From: Sphingomonas sp. 8AM
GTDB lineage: Bacteria; Pseudomonadota; Alphaproteobacteria; Sphingomonadales; Sphingomonadaceae
Assembly (NCBI RefSeq): GCF_902506455.1
Contig: NZ_LR733844.1
Coordinates: 3,032,665-3,096,664, forward strand
Direction of reading: 5' to 3'
Length of the DNA: 64,000 nucleotides
The translations under genes and the position numbers were made by a program. Positions 9,367 through 19,957 of the stretch are shown here, piece by piece. The notes beneath the pieces are model-generated. The model saw only the letters and a program-made list of their open reading frames with translations. It searched no databases and was not told the DNA's origin. Numbering within the stretch: the stretch's first letter is position 1; every line of letters begins with the position of its first letter.

Positions 9367-9450
9367 CGTCGCCCCGGACTTGATCCGGGGCCCCGCTTCT
9401 TCCTGGCGGGCCGGGTAAGTCGCGGGATCCCGGATCAAGTCCGGGATGAC
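9367..9450. repeat. Palindromic repeat family B, copy 2
   Basis: The arms are CGTCGCCCCGGACTTGATCC at the left and CCGGATCAAGTCCGGGATGA at the right. It lies about 100 bp upstream of dusB. Confidence 0.85.
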
Positions 9451-9547
9451 AAAGGGAGGGGAGGAATGCGTGCCGATTGCCCCCAACCTTGCCCGAATCA
9501 CCCAAGTCGCCTATCTGCCCATTTTTCAGGCAGTATCCGAAACCCTT

Positions 9548-10540
9548 ATGCTCCGACCCATCCAGATCGGCGACGTCCGCATCGACGAGCCCGTCGTTCT
9601 CGCGCCGATGACGGGCGTGACCGACCAGCCGTTCCGCACGCTCGTCCGCCGCTATGGCTCGGGGCTCAACGTCACCGAGATGATCGCCAGCCAGGCCGCG
9701 ATCCGCGAGACGCGCCAGTCGATCCAGAAGGCGGCGTGGAACCTCTCCGAGGAGCCGGTGTCGATGCAGCTTGTCGGCTGCACCCCCTATGAAATGGCCG
9801 AGGCCGCGAAGCTGGCGCGTGACAAGGGCGCCGCGATCATCGACATCAACATGGGGTGCCCGGTCCGCAAGGTGACGAACGGCGACGCCGGCTCGGCGCT
9901 GATGCGCGACCTCAAGCTCGCGACGCAGTTGATCGAGGCGATCGTCGCTGCGGTCGACGCGCCGGTGACGCTAAAGATGCGGATGGGCTGGTGCCACGAC
10001 AGCCTCAACGCCCCCGAACTCGCGCGGATCGCCGAGGACCTCGGCGTGAAGATGGTGACCGTCCACGGCCGCACCCGCAACCAGATGTACAAGGGCAGCG
10101 CCGACTGGCGCTTCATCCGCTCGGTCAAGGACGCGGTGGCGATCCCGGTAATTGCCAATGGCGACATCTGCTCGGTCGAGGATGCCGAGGCGGCGCTGGA
10201 GCAATCGGGCGCGGACGGAATCATGATCGGGCGCGGCGCCTATGGCCGCCCGTGGCTGCTCGCGCAGGTCATGCACTGGCTGCGCACCGGCGAGCGGCTG
10301 CCCGACCCGTCGCTCGACGAGCAATATCGCGTGATCGCCGAACATTATGACGCGATGCTGGAGCATTACGGCACCTTCACCGGCGTCAACATGGCGCGCA
10401 AGCATATCGGCTGGTACACCAAGGGACTGAACGGCTCGGCGGAATTCCGCAACCGCGTCAATCAGGAGCCTGACGCGGACCGCGTCAAGGCGATGCTCGC
10501 CGACTTCTACGCCCCCTACCGGCTGAGCGAAGCGGCGTGA
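9548..10540 (+). CDS. dusB: tRNA-dihydrouridine synthase DusB
   Basis: This FMN enzyme reduces uridines in the tRNA D-loop. The 330-residue product shows [13 protein letters not shown] at about 18-30, the catalytic-cysteine segment [11 protein letters not shown] at about 99-109, and [13 protein letters not shown] for FMN binding. The ORF is open 34 codons upstream, but ATG 9548 starts the conserved sequence ([15 protein letters not shown]). It is also called nifR3 because in alphaproteobacteria it heads the ntrBC operon, as here: the stop overlaps the ntrB start (TGATG). Confidence 0.95.
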   Translation: MLRPIQIGDVRIDEPVVLAPMTGVTDQPFRTLVRRYGSGLNVTEMIASQAAIRETRQSIQKAAWNLSEEPVSMQLVGCTPYEMAEAAKLARDKGAAIIDINMGCPVRKVTNGDAGSALMRDLKLATQLIEAIVAAVDAPVTLKMRMGWCHDSLNAPELARIAEDLGVKMVTVHGRTRNQMYKGSADWRFIRSVKDAVAIPVIANGDICSVEDAEAALEQSGADGIMIGRGAYGRPWLLAQVMHWLRTGERLPDPSLDEQYRVIAEHYDAMLEHYGTFTGVNMARKHIGWYTKGLNGSAEFRNRVNQEPDADRVKAMLADFYAPYRLSEAA

Positions 10541-11601
10541 TGCTCACCACGCGCGGCCCGGAGGCGGCGGAGCTGCTCGCCGCGCTGCCGGTCGCGGTGC
10601 TGGTGGTCGATGCCGCGGACCGGATCGCGCGCGTCAATGCTGAGTGCGAGACGCTGCTCAACCTGTCCGAGCGCGCGATGCTCGGCCAGCCGCTCGGCGC
10701 GATCCTGTCGTTCCCCGATGCCGACGCGCGGCGCGACGCGCACGCCTTCGCGATCTTCGACGCCGATGTCGAGGCCGCGCGCGGGCTGCGGCTGCGCGTC
10801 GACCTGATCGAGGCGGCGGTGGTCGATCATCCCGGCTGGCGCACGATCACGCTCCACCATGCCGGCGCGTCGCGGCGGCTGGGCGTCTCGACCGACCGTG
10901 CGGCGGCGGCGCGCTCGGCGGTCGGTGCGGCGGCGATGCTCGCGCACGAGATCAAGAACCCGCTGTCGAGCATCCGCGGCGCGGCGCAACTGATCGCGGA
11001 CGGCGTCGACACTGCCGAGCTGACGCAATTGATGATCGCCGAGGTCGACCGCATCACCGCGCTGATCGATCATATGGAGGATTTCACCGACACCCGCCCG
11101 CGCGAGGTGTCGCCGATGAACATCTATCCCTTGCTCGCGCACGCGCGCGGCGTCGCGCTGGCCGGCTTCGCGCGCGGCGTGACGATCGAGGAACGCTACG
11201 ATCCGTCGCTGCCGCCCGCGATGGGCAACAGCGACTCGTTGCTGCAGGTGATCCTCAATCTGCTCAAGAACGCCGCCGCCGCGCTGGGCGAGCGCGGCGA
11301 GCGTCGCATCACGCTCGCCACCGCCTATCGTCACGGCGTGACGGTCGCGGCGGGGAAGGGGCGCGGGCGCACCCCGCTGCCGATCGAAATCTGCGTGATC
11401 GACAGCGGACCCGGCGCGCCCGCCGACATCGCCGACCACCTGTTCGACCCGTTCGTGTCGGGCCACCCGGAGGGCAAGGGGCTGGGGCTCGCTCTGGTCG
11501 ACAAGCTGGTCCGCGACATGGGCGGGATCGTCCAATATTCGCGCGAGGGTACGCCCCACCAGACCGTGTTCCGCATCCTCCTGCCGCGGGCCAGCGCATG
11601 A
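10540..11601 (+). CDS. ntrB: Nitrogen regulation histidine kinase NtrB
   Basis: This soluble sensor kinase phosphorylates or dephosphorylates NtrC in response to PII state. The 353-residue product has an N-terminal PAS region (about 5-110), a DHp H-box AHEIKNPLSSIRGAAQLI, the N box NLLKNAAAALGERG, and G boxes DSGPGAP and GKGLGLALV. A GTG at 10537 would add one residue. It overlaps dusB upstream and ntrC downstream (ATGA at 11598-11601). No membrane segment is present, as expected for NtrB. Confidence 0.95.
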   Translation: MLTTRGPEAAELLAALPVAVLVVDAADRIARVNAECETLLNLSERAMLGQPLGAILSFPDADARRDAHAFAIFDADVEAARGLRLRVDLIEAAVVDHPGWRTITLHHAGASRRLGVSTDRAAAARSAVGAAAMLAHEIKNPLSSIRGAAQLIADGVDTAELTQLMIAEVDRITALIDHMEDFTDTRPREVSPMNIYPLLAHARGVALAGFARGVTIEERYDPSLPPAMGNSDSLLQVILNLLKNAAAALGERGERRITLATAYRHGVTVAAGKGRGRTPLPIEICVIDSGPGAPADIADHLFDPFVSGHPEGKGLGLALVDKLVRDMGGIVQYSREGTPHQTVFRILLPRASA

Positions 11602-13004
11602 CCCGCGTCCTGCTGGTCGACGACGACGACGCGATCCGCACCGTCGTCGCGCACGCATTGCGCCGCGCCGGGCACGAGGTGCGCACCGCCGCGACCCTCG
11701 CCGAACTGGGGCGCGAACTGGCGAGCCACCCGCCCGACGTCTTGCTCAGCGACGTGGTGCTCCCCGATGGCGACGGGATCGACCATGTCGCGCAGGTGCT
11801 CGCCGCGCGCCCCGATCTGCCGGTGATCGTGCTGTCGGCGCGTAACACGCTGACCACCGCGGTGCGCGCCACCGAGGCCGGCGCCTACGATTATCTTCCG
11901 AAGCCGTTCGACCTTGACACGCTGACCCGCACCGTTGCCGCGGCGCTCGCACGCGGCGGGCGCGGCGGCGAGACGCAGGCGAATGACGACGACCCCTCGC
12001 TGCCGTTGATCGGGCGCTCGCCGGCGATGCAGGACGTGTACCGCGTGATCGCGCGCGTCGTCTCGAACGACCTGACCGTGCTGGTGTCGGGCGAGTCGGG
12101 CACCGGCAAGGAGCTGGTCGCGCGCGCGATCCACGATCTCGGCGCGCGGCGCGCCGCGCCGTTCGTGCCCATCAACATGGCCGCGATCCCGCGCGAGCTG
12201 ATCGAGGCGGAATTGTTCGGGCACGAACGCGGCGCCTTCACCGGCGCGGCGCAGCGCAACGCCGGCCGCTTCGAGCAGGCGGCGGGGGGCACGCTGTTCC
12301 TCGACGAGATCGGCGACATGCCGATCGAGGCGCAGACGCGGCTGCTGCGCGTGCTGCAATCGGGCGAGTTCACGACCGTCGGCGGCGCGCGCACGATCCG
12401 CGCCGACGTCCGCATCGTCGCCGCCACCAACCGCGACCTGCAACAGGCGGTGGCAAGCGGCCAGTTCCGCGAAGACCTCTACTACCGGCTCAACGTCGTC
12501 CCGATCGCGCTCCCCCCGCTGCGCGAACGCCGCGGCGACGTTGCGGAGCTGGCGCGGCATTTCCTAGACCGCGCCGCTGCCGAAGGGCTGCCCCGCAAGA
12601 CGCTCGAGCAGGACGCGGTTGCGGTGCTGGAGGCGCACGACTGGCCCGGCAACGTCCGCGAGCTGGAAAATCTGATGCGCCGGCTCGCCGCGTTATCGCG
12701 CGACGACCGGATCGGCGCGGCGGAGCTGAACGCGACGATCGGCGGCGGCGCGACGGCAGAGGCCGCGCCCGATCCGGGGATCGAGGCAGCGGTGCGCGCG
12801 ATGATCGAGCGGCTGGCGCGGCAGGAACCGCGCGCGCTCGACGACGGCTCGCTCTACGCGCGGATCATCGGCGAGGTGGAACGCCCGTTGATCGAGGCGA
12901 TGCTCGCGCGCCACGGGGGCAACCAGCTCCGCGCCGCCCGCGCGATCGGCCTCAACCGCAACACGCTGCGCAAGCGGCTGGATATGCTAGGGATCGACGT
13001 TTGA
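11598..13004 (+). CDS. ntrC: Nitrogen regulator NtrC (sigma-54 activator)
   Basis: This response regulator activates sigma-54 promoters of nitrogen-assimilation genes. In its 468 residues, the receiver has the phospho-acceptor D52 (LLSDVVLPDGDG). The AAA+ domain has Walker A GESGTGKE at 165-172, an intact GAFTGA at 212-217 and Walker B GTLFLDEIGDMP. A Fis-type helix-turn-helix closes the protein (NQLRAARAIGLNRNTLRKRL). All parts needed for sigma-54 activation are present, in contrast with the NtrX gene nearby. It is followed by a 310-bp gap filled by repeats A3 and B3. Confidence 0.96.
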   Translation: MTRVLLVDDDDAIRTVVAHALRRAGHEVRTAATLAELGRELASHPPDVLLSDVVLPDGDGIDHVAQVLAARPDLPVIVLSARNTLTTAVRATEAGAYDYLPKPFDLDTLTRTVAAALARGGRGGETQANDDDPSLPLIGRSPAMQDVYRVIARVVSNDLTVLVSGESGTGKELVARAIHDLGARRAAPFVPINMAAIPRELIEAELFGHERGAFTGAAQRNAGRFEQAAGGTLFLDEIGDMPIEAQTRLLRVLQSGEFTTVGGARTIRADVRIVAATNRDLQQAVASGQFREDLYYRLNVVPIALPPLRERRGDVAELARHFLDRAAAEGLPRKTLEQDAVAVLEAHDWPGNVRELENLMRRLAALSRDDRIGAAELNATIGGGATAEAAPDPGIEAAVRAMIERLARQEPRALDDGSLYARIIGEVERPLIEAMLARHGGNQLRAARAIGLNRNTLRKRLDMLGIDV

Positions 13005-13036
13005 GGCCGGTCCTGTCGAATCTCGGACATTGACCC

Positions 13037-13112
13037 GTCATTGCGAGCGCAGCGAAGCAATCCAGGGCGTCCTGGTCCGGCACTGGATTGCTTCGCTACG
13101 CTCGCAATAACG
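13037..13112. repeat. Palindromic repeat family A, copy 3
   Basis: The arms are GTCATTGCGAGCGCAGCGAA and TTCGCTACGCTCGCAATAAC, with GCAATCCAG and CTGGATTGC inside. It separates ntrC from ntrY. Confidence 0.88.
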
Positions 13113-13130
13113 GAAAGGCGCCGCCTTGGC

Positions 13131-13217
13131 CGTCACCCCGGACTTGATCCGGGGTCCCGCTTCTTGGCGACGCTTGTGTCGGTAGGCAGCGGAGCGCGGA
13201 TCAAGTCCGGGGCGACG
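13131..13217. repeat. Palindromic repeat family B, copy 3
   Basis: The arms are CGTCACCCCGGACTTGATCC and CGGATCAAGTCCGGGGCGAC. It follows repeat A3 directly; the remaining 100 bp before ntrY probably hold its promoter. Confidence 0.85.
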
Positions 13218-13314
13218 AGCGGCGCTACGCTCGCCCACCCCTGCTCCCTGATCTGCATCACTCATCGGCAATTATGTGTTTTCCATGCAACACTGATGCT
13301 GTAGCGAGGGGGGA

Positions 13315-15552
13315 ATGTTCGCAGGAGTGACATCCTCCTCCGCTTCCTCGCCCGGTGCGCTGCGCCGTGTCGGCGTGTCACCGGCGATCGAGCTGATGGT
13401 GCTCGCCGCCGCGGTCGCGGTTGCGCTCGTCAGCTATTTCGCGCTGCGTGGCGAGGGTGATCCCGGCCGGCTGCTCGCGCCGCCGCTGGTCGCCTCGCTG
13501 CTCGTCGCCAATCTCGTCTGCGGCATTGCGTTGATGATGCTGTACGGCCGGCGCGTCGCACTGCGCCGCGCGGAGCGGTCGTCGATCGGTGCGGGCGGCC
13601 GGTTGCACGTCCGGCTGGTGCTCCTTTTCTCACTGGTCGCCGCCATCCCCGCGTTGCTGGTGACGATCTTTGCCTCGCTGCTGTTCCAGTATGGCGTGCA
13701 ATTCTGGTATTCCGACCGGTCGCGCGGGATGTTCGAGAATGCGGCGTCGCTGACCCGCACGTCGTACGAACAGATCGTCCAGCGATGGCAGGAAGCGACC
13801 TTCACGATGGCGTCGGATCTGTCGGTCACGCTGCAGGAAGTCTCGATCGACACGCTGTCGTTTCGCTCGACCTTCGGCCGGCAGGTCTATTACCGCAGCC
13901 TGTCGGAAGGGGCGTTGTTCGTCCTCACGCCGCAGGGGGAAGTGCGGACGCTGGCGGTCGTGAATCCGTATGACGTCGATTTCTCGAGGTTCGTGACCCG
14001 GCCGGCAATCGCCAAGCTGCGTCAGGGGCAGAACGCGACGATCATCACCGGCGACCGTATCCAGGTCTTCACGCAAATCCCGGGCAGCGACGATCTCTAC
14101 CTCTACGCAGCGCGGGTCACCGACCCGAAGGAGATGACCACCCAGACCGCGCGTGCCGAGGCCGCGCTGGCAAATTACCGCCAGCTGATCGCCCGCGCCC
14201 GCTCGCTGCAACTCCAGTTCAACGCGGCGCTGCTGATCGTCTCGCTGCTGATCGTCGGCGTTGCGGTCTGGATCGCGCTGACCGTCGCCGATCGCCTCGT
14301 CCGCCCGGTGGGTGAGCTGGTCGACGCCGCGCGCCGCGTCGAAGGCGGCGATCTGTCGGCGCGCGTTCCCGAAACGCTCGAACGCGACGAGATCGGTACG
14401 CTCTCCAATGCCTTCAACAGCATGACCGCGCGGCTGGTCGCGCAGAACACCGCGCTCGTCACTGCCAATGCGCAGCTCGACAGCCGCCGCGCGCTGATCG
14501 AGGCGGTGATGTCGGGCGTGTCGGCAGGGGTGATCTCGATCGACGCGCGCGATCGCACGATCCGGCTTATCAACAGCTCGGCGCAGACGCTGATGGGGCT
14601 GGCCGAGCCGCCGGTCGGCCGCAAGCTGTACGACATCGCCCCCGAACTCGACGCCTTGCTCGACCAGCCGGGGCGCGAGGCGGCGGTGCAGCTCAACGTC
14701 GCCGGCGAGATGCGCACCTTCGCGGCGCGGATCGCGCGCGACGGCAGCGGCCCGATCATCACCTTCGACGACATCACGCAGCAACTTACCGACCAGCGGC
14801 GCGCCGCCTGGGCCGATGTCGCGCGACGTATCGCCCATGAGATCAAGAACCCGCTCACCCCGATCCAGCTCGCCGCCGAACGGCTCCAGCGCCGCTACGG
14901 CAGCAAGATCGACGCCAGCGACACCACCTTTGCACGGCTCACCGATACGATCGTGCGGCAGGTCGGCGACCTTCGGCGGATGGTCGACGAATTTTCGTCG
15001 TTCGCACGGATGCCCAAACCGGTGTTCCGCGAGGAGTCGCTGGTCGACATCGCGCGCCAGACGATGTTCCTCCACGAAGTCGCGCACCCCGGCATCCGCT
15101 TCGTCCTCGACCACGCCGACCCCGCGCCGTCACTGGTGTGCGACCGGCGCCAGCTCGGCCAGGCGCTGACCAATATCGTCAAGAATGCGGTCGAGGCGGT
15201 CGAGGAAGCCGATGCCAGCGAGGCGAGCATCACGATGACGCTCGCCCAGGGCGATGGCCGCGTCACGATCGCGGTCGCGGACACCGGCGTCGGCCTCCCG
15301 CTGGAGCGCGACCGGATCGTCGAGCCCTATATGACCACCCGTGCGCGCGGCACCGGGCTCGGCCTGGCGATCGTCAAGAAGATCGTCGAGGAGCATTTCG
15401 GCACGATCAGCTTCGCCGATCGCCCCGGCGGCGGCACGATCGTCACCCTGTCCTTCGACACCGCGCCGCTGGCTGCACTGGCCAGCGACGACCATTCCCC
15501 TTCCCACGACGACGATCGTACGATCGCGGCGTTGACCAGAAATCGGATTTGA
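13315..15552 (+). CDS. ntrY: Membrane histidine kinase NtrY
   Basis: This membrane sensor kinase partners NtrX. In its 745 residues, two N-terminal membrane segments (about 22-45 and 58-75) are followed by a third at about 98-120 (LVLLFSLVAAIPALLVTIFA), an extracytoplasmic sensor region (about 125-295), and a membrane segment at about 300-325. Next come a HAMP linker (ADRLVRPVGELVDAARRVE), a PAS domain, the H box ARRIAHEIKNPLTPIQLAAE, and the ATP-binding G boxes DTGVGLP and GTGLGLAIV. The order matches the NtrY family. ntrX follows after 5 bp. Confidence 0.94.
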   Translation: MFAGVTSSSASSPGALRRVGVSPAIELMVLAAAVAVALVSYFALRGEGDPGRLLAPPLVASLLVANLVCGIALMMLYGRRVALRRAERSSIGAGGRLHVRLVLLFSLVAAIPALLVTIFASLLFQYGVQFWYSDRSRGMFENAASLTRTSYEQIVQRWQEATFTMASDLSVTLQEVSIDTLSFRSTFGRQVYYRSLSEGALFVLTPQGEVRTLAVVNPYDVDFSRFVTRPAIAKLRQGQNATIITGDRIQVFTQIPGSDDLYLYAARVTDPKEMTTQTARAEAALANYRQLIARARSLQLQFNAALLIVSLLIVGVAVWIALTVADRLVRPVGELVDAARRVEGGDLSARVPETLERDEIGTLSNAFNSMTARLVAQNTALVTANAQLDSRRALIEAVMSGVSAGVISIDARDRTIRLINSSAQTLMGLAEPPVGRKLYDIAPELDALLDQPGREAAVQLNVAGEMRTFAARIARDGSGPIITFDDITQQLTDQRRAAWADVARRIAHEIKNPLTPIQLAAERLQRRYGSKIDASDTTFARLTDTIVRQVGDLRRMVDEFSSFARMPKPVFREESLVDIARQTMFLHEVAHPGIRFVLDHADPAPSLVCDRRQLGQALTNIVKNAVEAVEEADASEASITMTLAQGDGRVTIAVADTGVGLPLERDRIVEPYMTTRARGTGLGLAIVKKIVEEHFGTISFADRPGGGTIVTLSFDTAPLAALASDDHSPSHDDDRTIAALTRNRI

Positions 15553-15557
15553 GACCC

Positions 15558-16928
<1,371 letters not shown>

Positions 16929-16932
16929 CATT

Positions 16933-17024
16933 CGTCATTCCCGAAGGCGGGAATCCAGATGCGCAGCTCCTGTTTGAGCCTCCAGCGTCAGGGGTTCTGG
17001 ATTCCCGCCTTTGCGGGAATGACG
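16933..17024. repeat. Palindromic repeat family C, copy 2
   Basis: The arms are CGTCATTCCCGAAGGCGGGA and TCCCGCCTTTGCGGGAATGA, with ATCCAGA and TCTGGAT inside. It may also act as a hairpin after ntrX. Confidence 0.85.
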
Positions 17025-17278
17025 AGGTGGCGGCTGTCCTACACCCTCCAACATCCGCTACGATCGAGGCGCCCCCGCGCATCGTCCGCCACCCGAACCG
17101 CGCGCCACCCCCGTTTGGCGCCACCTTCGCAAACTTCCGCCGCGCGCCCGCCGCGCATCTGGACGTTGGCCGACCGGAACCCTAACTTACGCCTGTCGTA
17201 TTCCGATGCGATGCCACCGACGCCGGCAACGGCGCACGTCGCGGGGAACCTCCCGCCAAGAACAAGGACAATTCTTAC
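17025..17278 (+). promoter_or_regulatory. hfq leader region
   Basis: This 254-bp stretch between repeat C2 and the hfq start contains no credible gene and probably holds the hfq promoter and 5' UTR. An AAGGACA ribosome-binding site lies about 10 bp before the ATG. No specific operator was recognised. Confidence 0.4.
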
Positions 17279-17791
17279 ATGGCCGAAAAGCCGACGTCGC
17301 TTCAGGACCTGTTCCTCAACGCGCTGCGCAAGTCCAAGACGCCCGTCACCATGTTCCTCGTCAAGGGGGTGAAGCTTCAGGGCATCGTCACCTGGTTCGA
17401 CAATTTCTCGGTCCTGCTGCGCCGTGATGGCCAGTCGCAGCTGATCTACAAGCATGCGATCTCGACGATCATGCCCGCCGGCCCGGTCGACGTCGCCGGG
17501 ATCGTCGGCCAGATGAACGACAATCCGCGCAAGCAGCCGCTGCTCCAGGACATCTTCCTCAACGCAGTCCGCAAGTCGGAAGACCCGGTGACGATGTTCC
17601 TCGTCAACGGCGTCATGCTGCAGGGCGCGATCGCCGGCTTTGACCTGTTCTGCATGTTGCTCCAGCGCGACGGCATGGCGCAGCTCGTCTATAAGCACGC
17701 CGTCTCGACCATCCAGCCGTCGCGCCCGCTCAACCTCTCCGACAATGGTGAGGATGACGACGATTCCGGCGACGACGACGGGGAGGATTGA
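17279..17791 (+). CDS. hfq: Hfq with two tandem Sm domains
   Basis: Hfq binds small RNAs and mRNA A-rich sites. This product has 170 residues, about twice the usual length, because the Sm fold is duplicated: [14 protein letters not shown]...YKHAIST (8-65) and [14 protein letters not shown]...YKHAVST (88-145), offset by 81 residues. Both copies keep the proximal-face glutamine (Q9, Q90), FLVKG/FLVNG and the Y-K-H motif (57-59, 138-140). The second copy reads [12 protein letters not shown] where the first has [12 protein letters not shown]. The C-terminus is a run of acidic residues ([13 protein letters not shown]). A hexamer-like ring could form from three chains. hflX follows after 10 bp. Confidence 0.95.
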   Translation: MAEKPTSLQDLFLNALRKSKTPVTMFLVKGVKLQGIVTWFDNFSVLLRRDGQSQLIYKHAISTIMPAGPVDVAGIVGQMNDNPRKQPLLQDIFLNAVRKSEDPVTMFLVNGVMLQGAIAGFDLFCMLLQRDGMAQLVYKHAVSTIQPSRPLNLSDNGEDDDDSGDDDGED

Positions 17792-17801
17792 TCCACTGTC
17801 C

Positions 17802-19094
17802 GTGACCACTGGCTTTGAGCGCGACCGCGACGAATTCACCCGCGGCGCCCGCGCGATCGTCGTCTATCCCGACCTCGGCGGATCGAGCCGCGATGCCGAG
17901 GCGCGGCTGGAAGAAACCACCGGGCTTGCCGAGGCGATCGGCGTGCTCGTCGTCGACCGCGTCGCGCTGCGCATCCGCACCCCGCGCGCCGCGACCCTGC
18001 TCGGCTCGGGCCAGATCGAGGAACTCGCGACGCGCGCGCGCATGGAGGAGGCCGGGCTGATCGTCGTCGACGGCAGCCTGACCCCGATCCAGCAGCGCAA
18101 CCTCGAAACCGCGCTCGAGGCAAAGGTGATCGATCGCACCGGGCTGATCCTCGAAATCTTCGGTGAGCGCGCCGCGACCGCCGAGGGTCGCTTGCAGGTC
18201 GAACTGGCGCACCTCGATTACCAGTCGGGACGGCTGGTGCGCAGCTGGACCCACCTCGAACGCCAGCGCGGCGGCTTCGGCTTCCTCGGCGGTCCGGGCG
18301 AGACGCAGATCGAGGCCGACCGCCGGCTGATCCGCGACCGGATGGCGCGGCTGCGGCGCGAACTGGATCAGGTTACCCGCACCCGCGGGCTGCACCGCGA
18401 GCGGCGTCAGCGTGCGCCGTGGCCGGTGATCGCGCTGGTCGGCTATACCAATGCGGGCAAGTCGACGCTGTTCAACCGGCTGACCGGCGCGCACGTCATG
18501 GCCGAGGATTTGCTGTTCGCGACGCTCGACCCGACGCTGCGGCAGGTGTCGCTGCCCGGCATCGACAAGGCGATTCTGTCCGACACGGTCGGCTTCGTCT
18601 CGGAATTGCCGACGCAATTGGTCGCGGCGTTCAAGGCGACGCTGGAGGAGGTCGTGTCCGCCGACCTGCTCATCCACGTCCGCGACGTCGCGCACCCGGA
18701 CAGCGCCGCGCAAAAGGCCGATGTCGAGGGCGTGCTCGCCGATGTCGGCGTGACCGAGACGACCCCGGTGATCGAGGCCTGGAACAAGCTCGACCTGCTC
18801 GACGGTGACGCGCGCGACGATCTGCTCGCCGAGGCGGCGCGGCGCGACGACGTGGTGCCGCTCTCCGCGCTCACCGGCGAAGGCGTCGACGCGCTGGTCC
18901 GCCACATCGGCGACCTGCTGACGCAGGGGCACGTCCGCTACACGCTGGCGCTTGAGGCGGCGGACGGGGCAGCGGCAGCGTGGCTCCACGCGCATGGCGA
19001 GGTGCTCGACAGCCATGTCGAGGATGATCGCGTGGTCTACGAGGTCCGCATGTCCCCCGCCGACCACGAACGCTTCCTGACCCGCGGGGAGTGA
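17802..19094 (+). CDS. hflX: GTPase HflX
   Basis: This ribosome-associated GTPase splits stalled 70S ribosomes in stress. The 430-residue product has an N-terminal nucleotide-binding domain (LLGSGQIEEL), a helical linker with RGGFGFLGGPGETQIEADRR, and the G domain with G1 GYTNAGKST, G3 DTVGF and G4 NKLD. The start is taken as GTG 17802: the frame is open further left inside hfq, but that part is hfq shadow. GTG lies 10 bp after the hfq stop, preserving the classic hfq-hflX pair. Confidence 0.95.
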   Translation: MTTGFERDRDEFTRGARAIVVYPDLGGSSRDAEARLEETTGLAEAIGVLVVDRVALRIRTPRAATLLGSGQIEELATRARMEEAGLIVVDGSLTPIQQRNLETALEAKVIDRTGLILEIFGERAATAEGRLQVELAHLDYQSGRLVRSWTHLERQRGGFGFLGGPGETQIEADRRLIRDRMARLRRELDQVTRTRGLHRERRQRAPWPVIALVGYTNAGKSTLFNRLTGAHVMAEDLLFATLDPTLRQVSLPGIDKAILSDTVGFVSELPTQLVAAFKATLEEVVSADLLIHVRDVAHPDSAAQKADVEGVLADVGVTETTPVIEAWNKLDLLDGDARDDLLAEAARRDDVVPLSALTGEGVDALVRHIGDLLTQGHVRYTLALEAADGAAAAWLHAHGEVLDSHVEDDRVVYEVRMSPADHERFLTRGE

Positions 19095-19106
19095 CCCCGC
19101 CCAAAC

Positions 19107-19192
19107 CGTCGCCCCGGACCTGATCCGGGGCCCCGCTTCTTCTTCACCGGCCCGTGGGAAAAGCGGGATCCCGGATCAAGTCCGGGATGACG
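19107..19192. repeat. Palindromic repeat family B, copy 4
   Basis: The arms are CGTCGCCCCGGACCTGATCC and CCGGATCAAGTCCGGGATGA. It fills the gap between the convergent hflX and mazG genes, where a hairpin could stop both transcripts. Confidence 0.88.
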
Positions 19193-19201
19193 GGGGAGCG
19201 C

Positions 19202-19939
19202 CTACTCCCCCGCCTTGACCTCTACCCACAGCGCCTCTTTCGCCTCCAGCGCCATCCCCTCGAAGGCCGCCCCAGCGGCCGCCTCCATCGCCCGAAAGCG
19301 CCGCTCGAACTTCCCCGTGGCCGCGCGCAACGCCGCCTCCGGCTCCACCCCCAGATGCCGCGCCCAGTTCACGACCGCGAACAGCACGTCGCCGACTTCG
19401 TCCGCCACCTCGGCCGGCGTCGTCGCCGCTGCCACCTCGGCCAGCTCCTCGTCGATCTTCGCGCGCGGTCCTTCGGTATCCGGCCAGTCGAAGCCGACCC
19501 GCGCCGCCCGGTTCTGGATCTTCTCGGCGCGCAGCAGCGCCGGCAGACCGCGCGCCACCCCGTCCAGCGGGCTTGCCGCGCCCTTGGCGGCTCGCTCGGC
19601 GGCCTTCACCTCTTCCCAGCGATGATGCCCGCCCTCGGCCTCGCCGCCGAAGATATGGGGGTGCCGCCGCTCCATCTTGTCGCTGATCGCCGCCGCCACG
19701 TCATCGAACGCGAACGCGCCCGCTTCCTCGGCGATGCGGCTGTGGAACACCACCTGCAGCAACAGGTCGCCCAGTTCGTCCTTCAGCTCGCCCGGATCGC
19801 CGCGCTCGATCGCGTCGGCGACCTCATACGCCTCCTCGATCGTATAGGGCGCGATCGTCGCGAAGGTCTGCGCGCGGTCCCATTCGCAACCGTCCGGCCC
19901 GCGAAGCCGCGCCATGATGGCGATCAGCCGTTCGATCAT
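19202..19939 (-). CDS. mazG: Nucleoside triphosphate pyrophosphohydrolase MazG
   Basis: MazG hydrolyses NTPs and dNTPs to monophosphates, helping nucleotide house-cleaning. The 245-residue product has two MazG-like domains. The first (about 15-85) has the metal-binding EExxE pattern EEAYEVADAIE and ELGDLLLQVVFH. The second (about 150-220) has EELAEV and DEVGDVLFAVVN. RRHPHIFG marks the junction. Length is normal. It lies 18 bp downstream of the DUF2235 gene on the same strand. Confidence 0.93.
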   Translation of the reverse strand: MIERLIAIMARLRGPDGCEWDRAQTFATIAPYTIEEAYEVADAIERGDPGELKDELGDLLLQVVFHSRIAEEAGAFAFDDVAAAISDKMERRHPHIFGGEAEGGHHRWEEVKAAERAAKGAASPLDGVARGLPALLRAEKIQNRAARVGFDWPDTEGPRAKIDEELAEVAAATTPAEVADEVGDVLFAVVNWARHLGVEPEAALRAATGKFERRFRAMEAAAGAAFEGMALEAKEALWVEVKAGE

Positions 19940-19957
19940 CTCCGAAATCCTCGTCGC

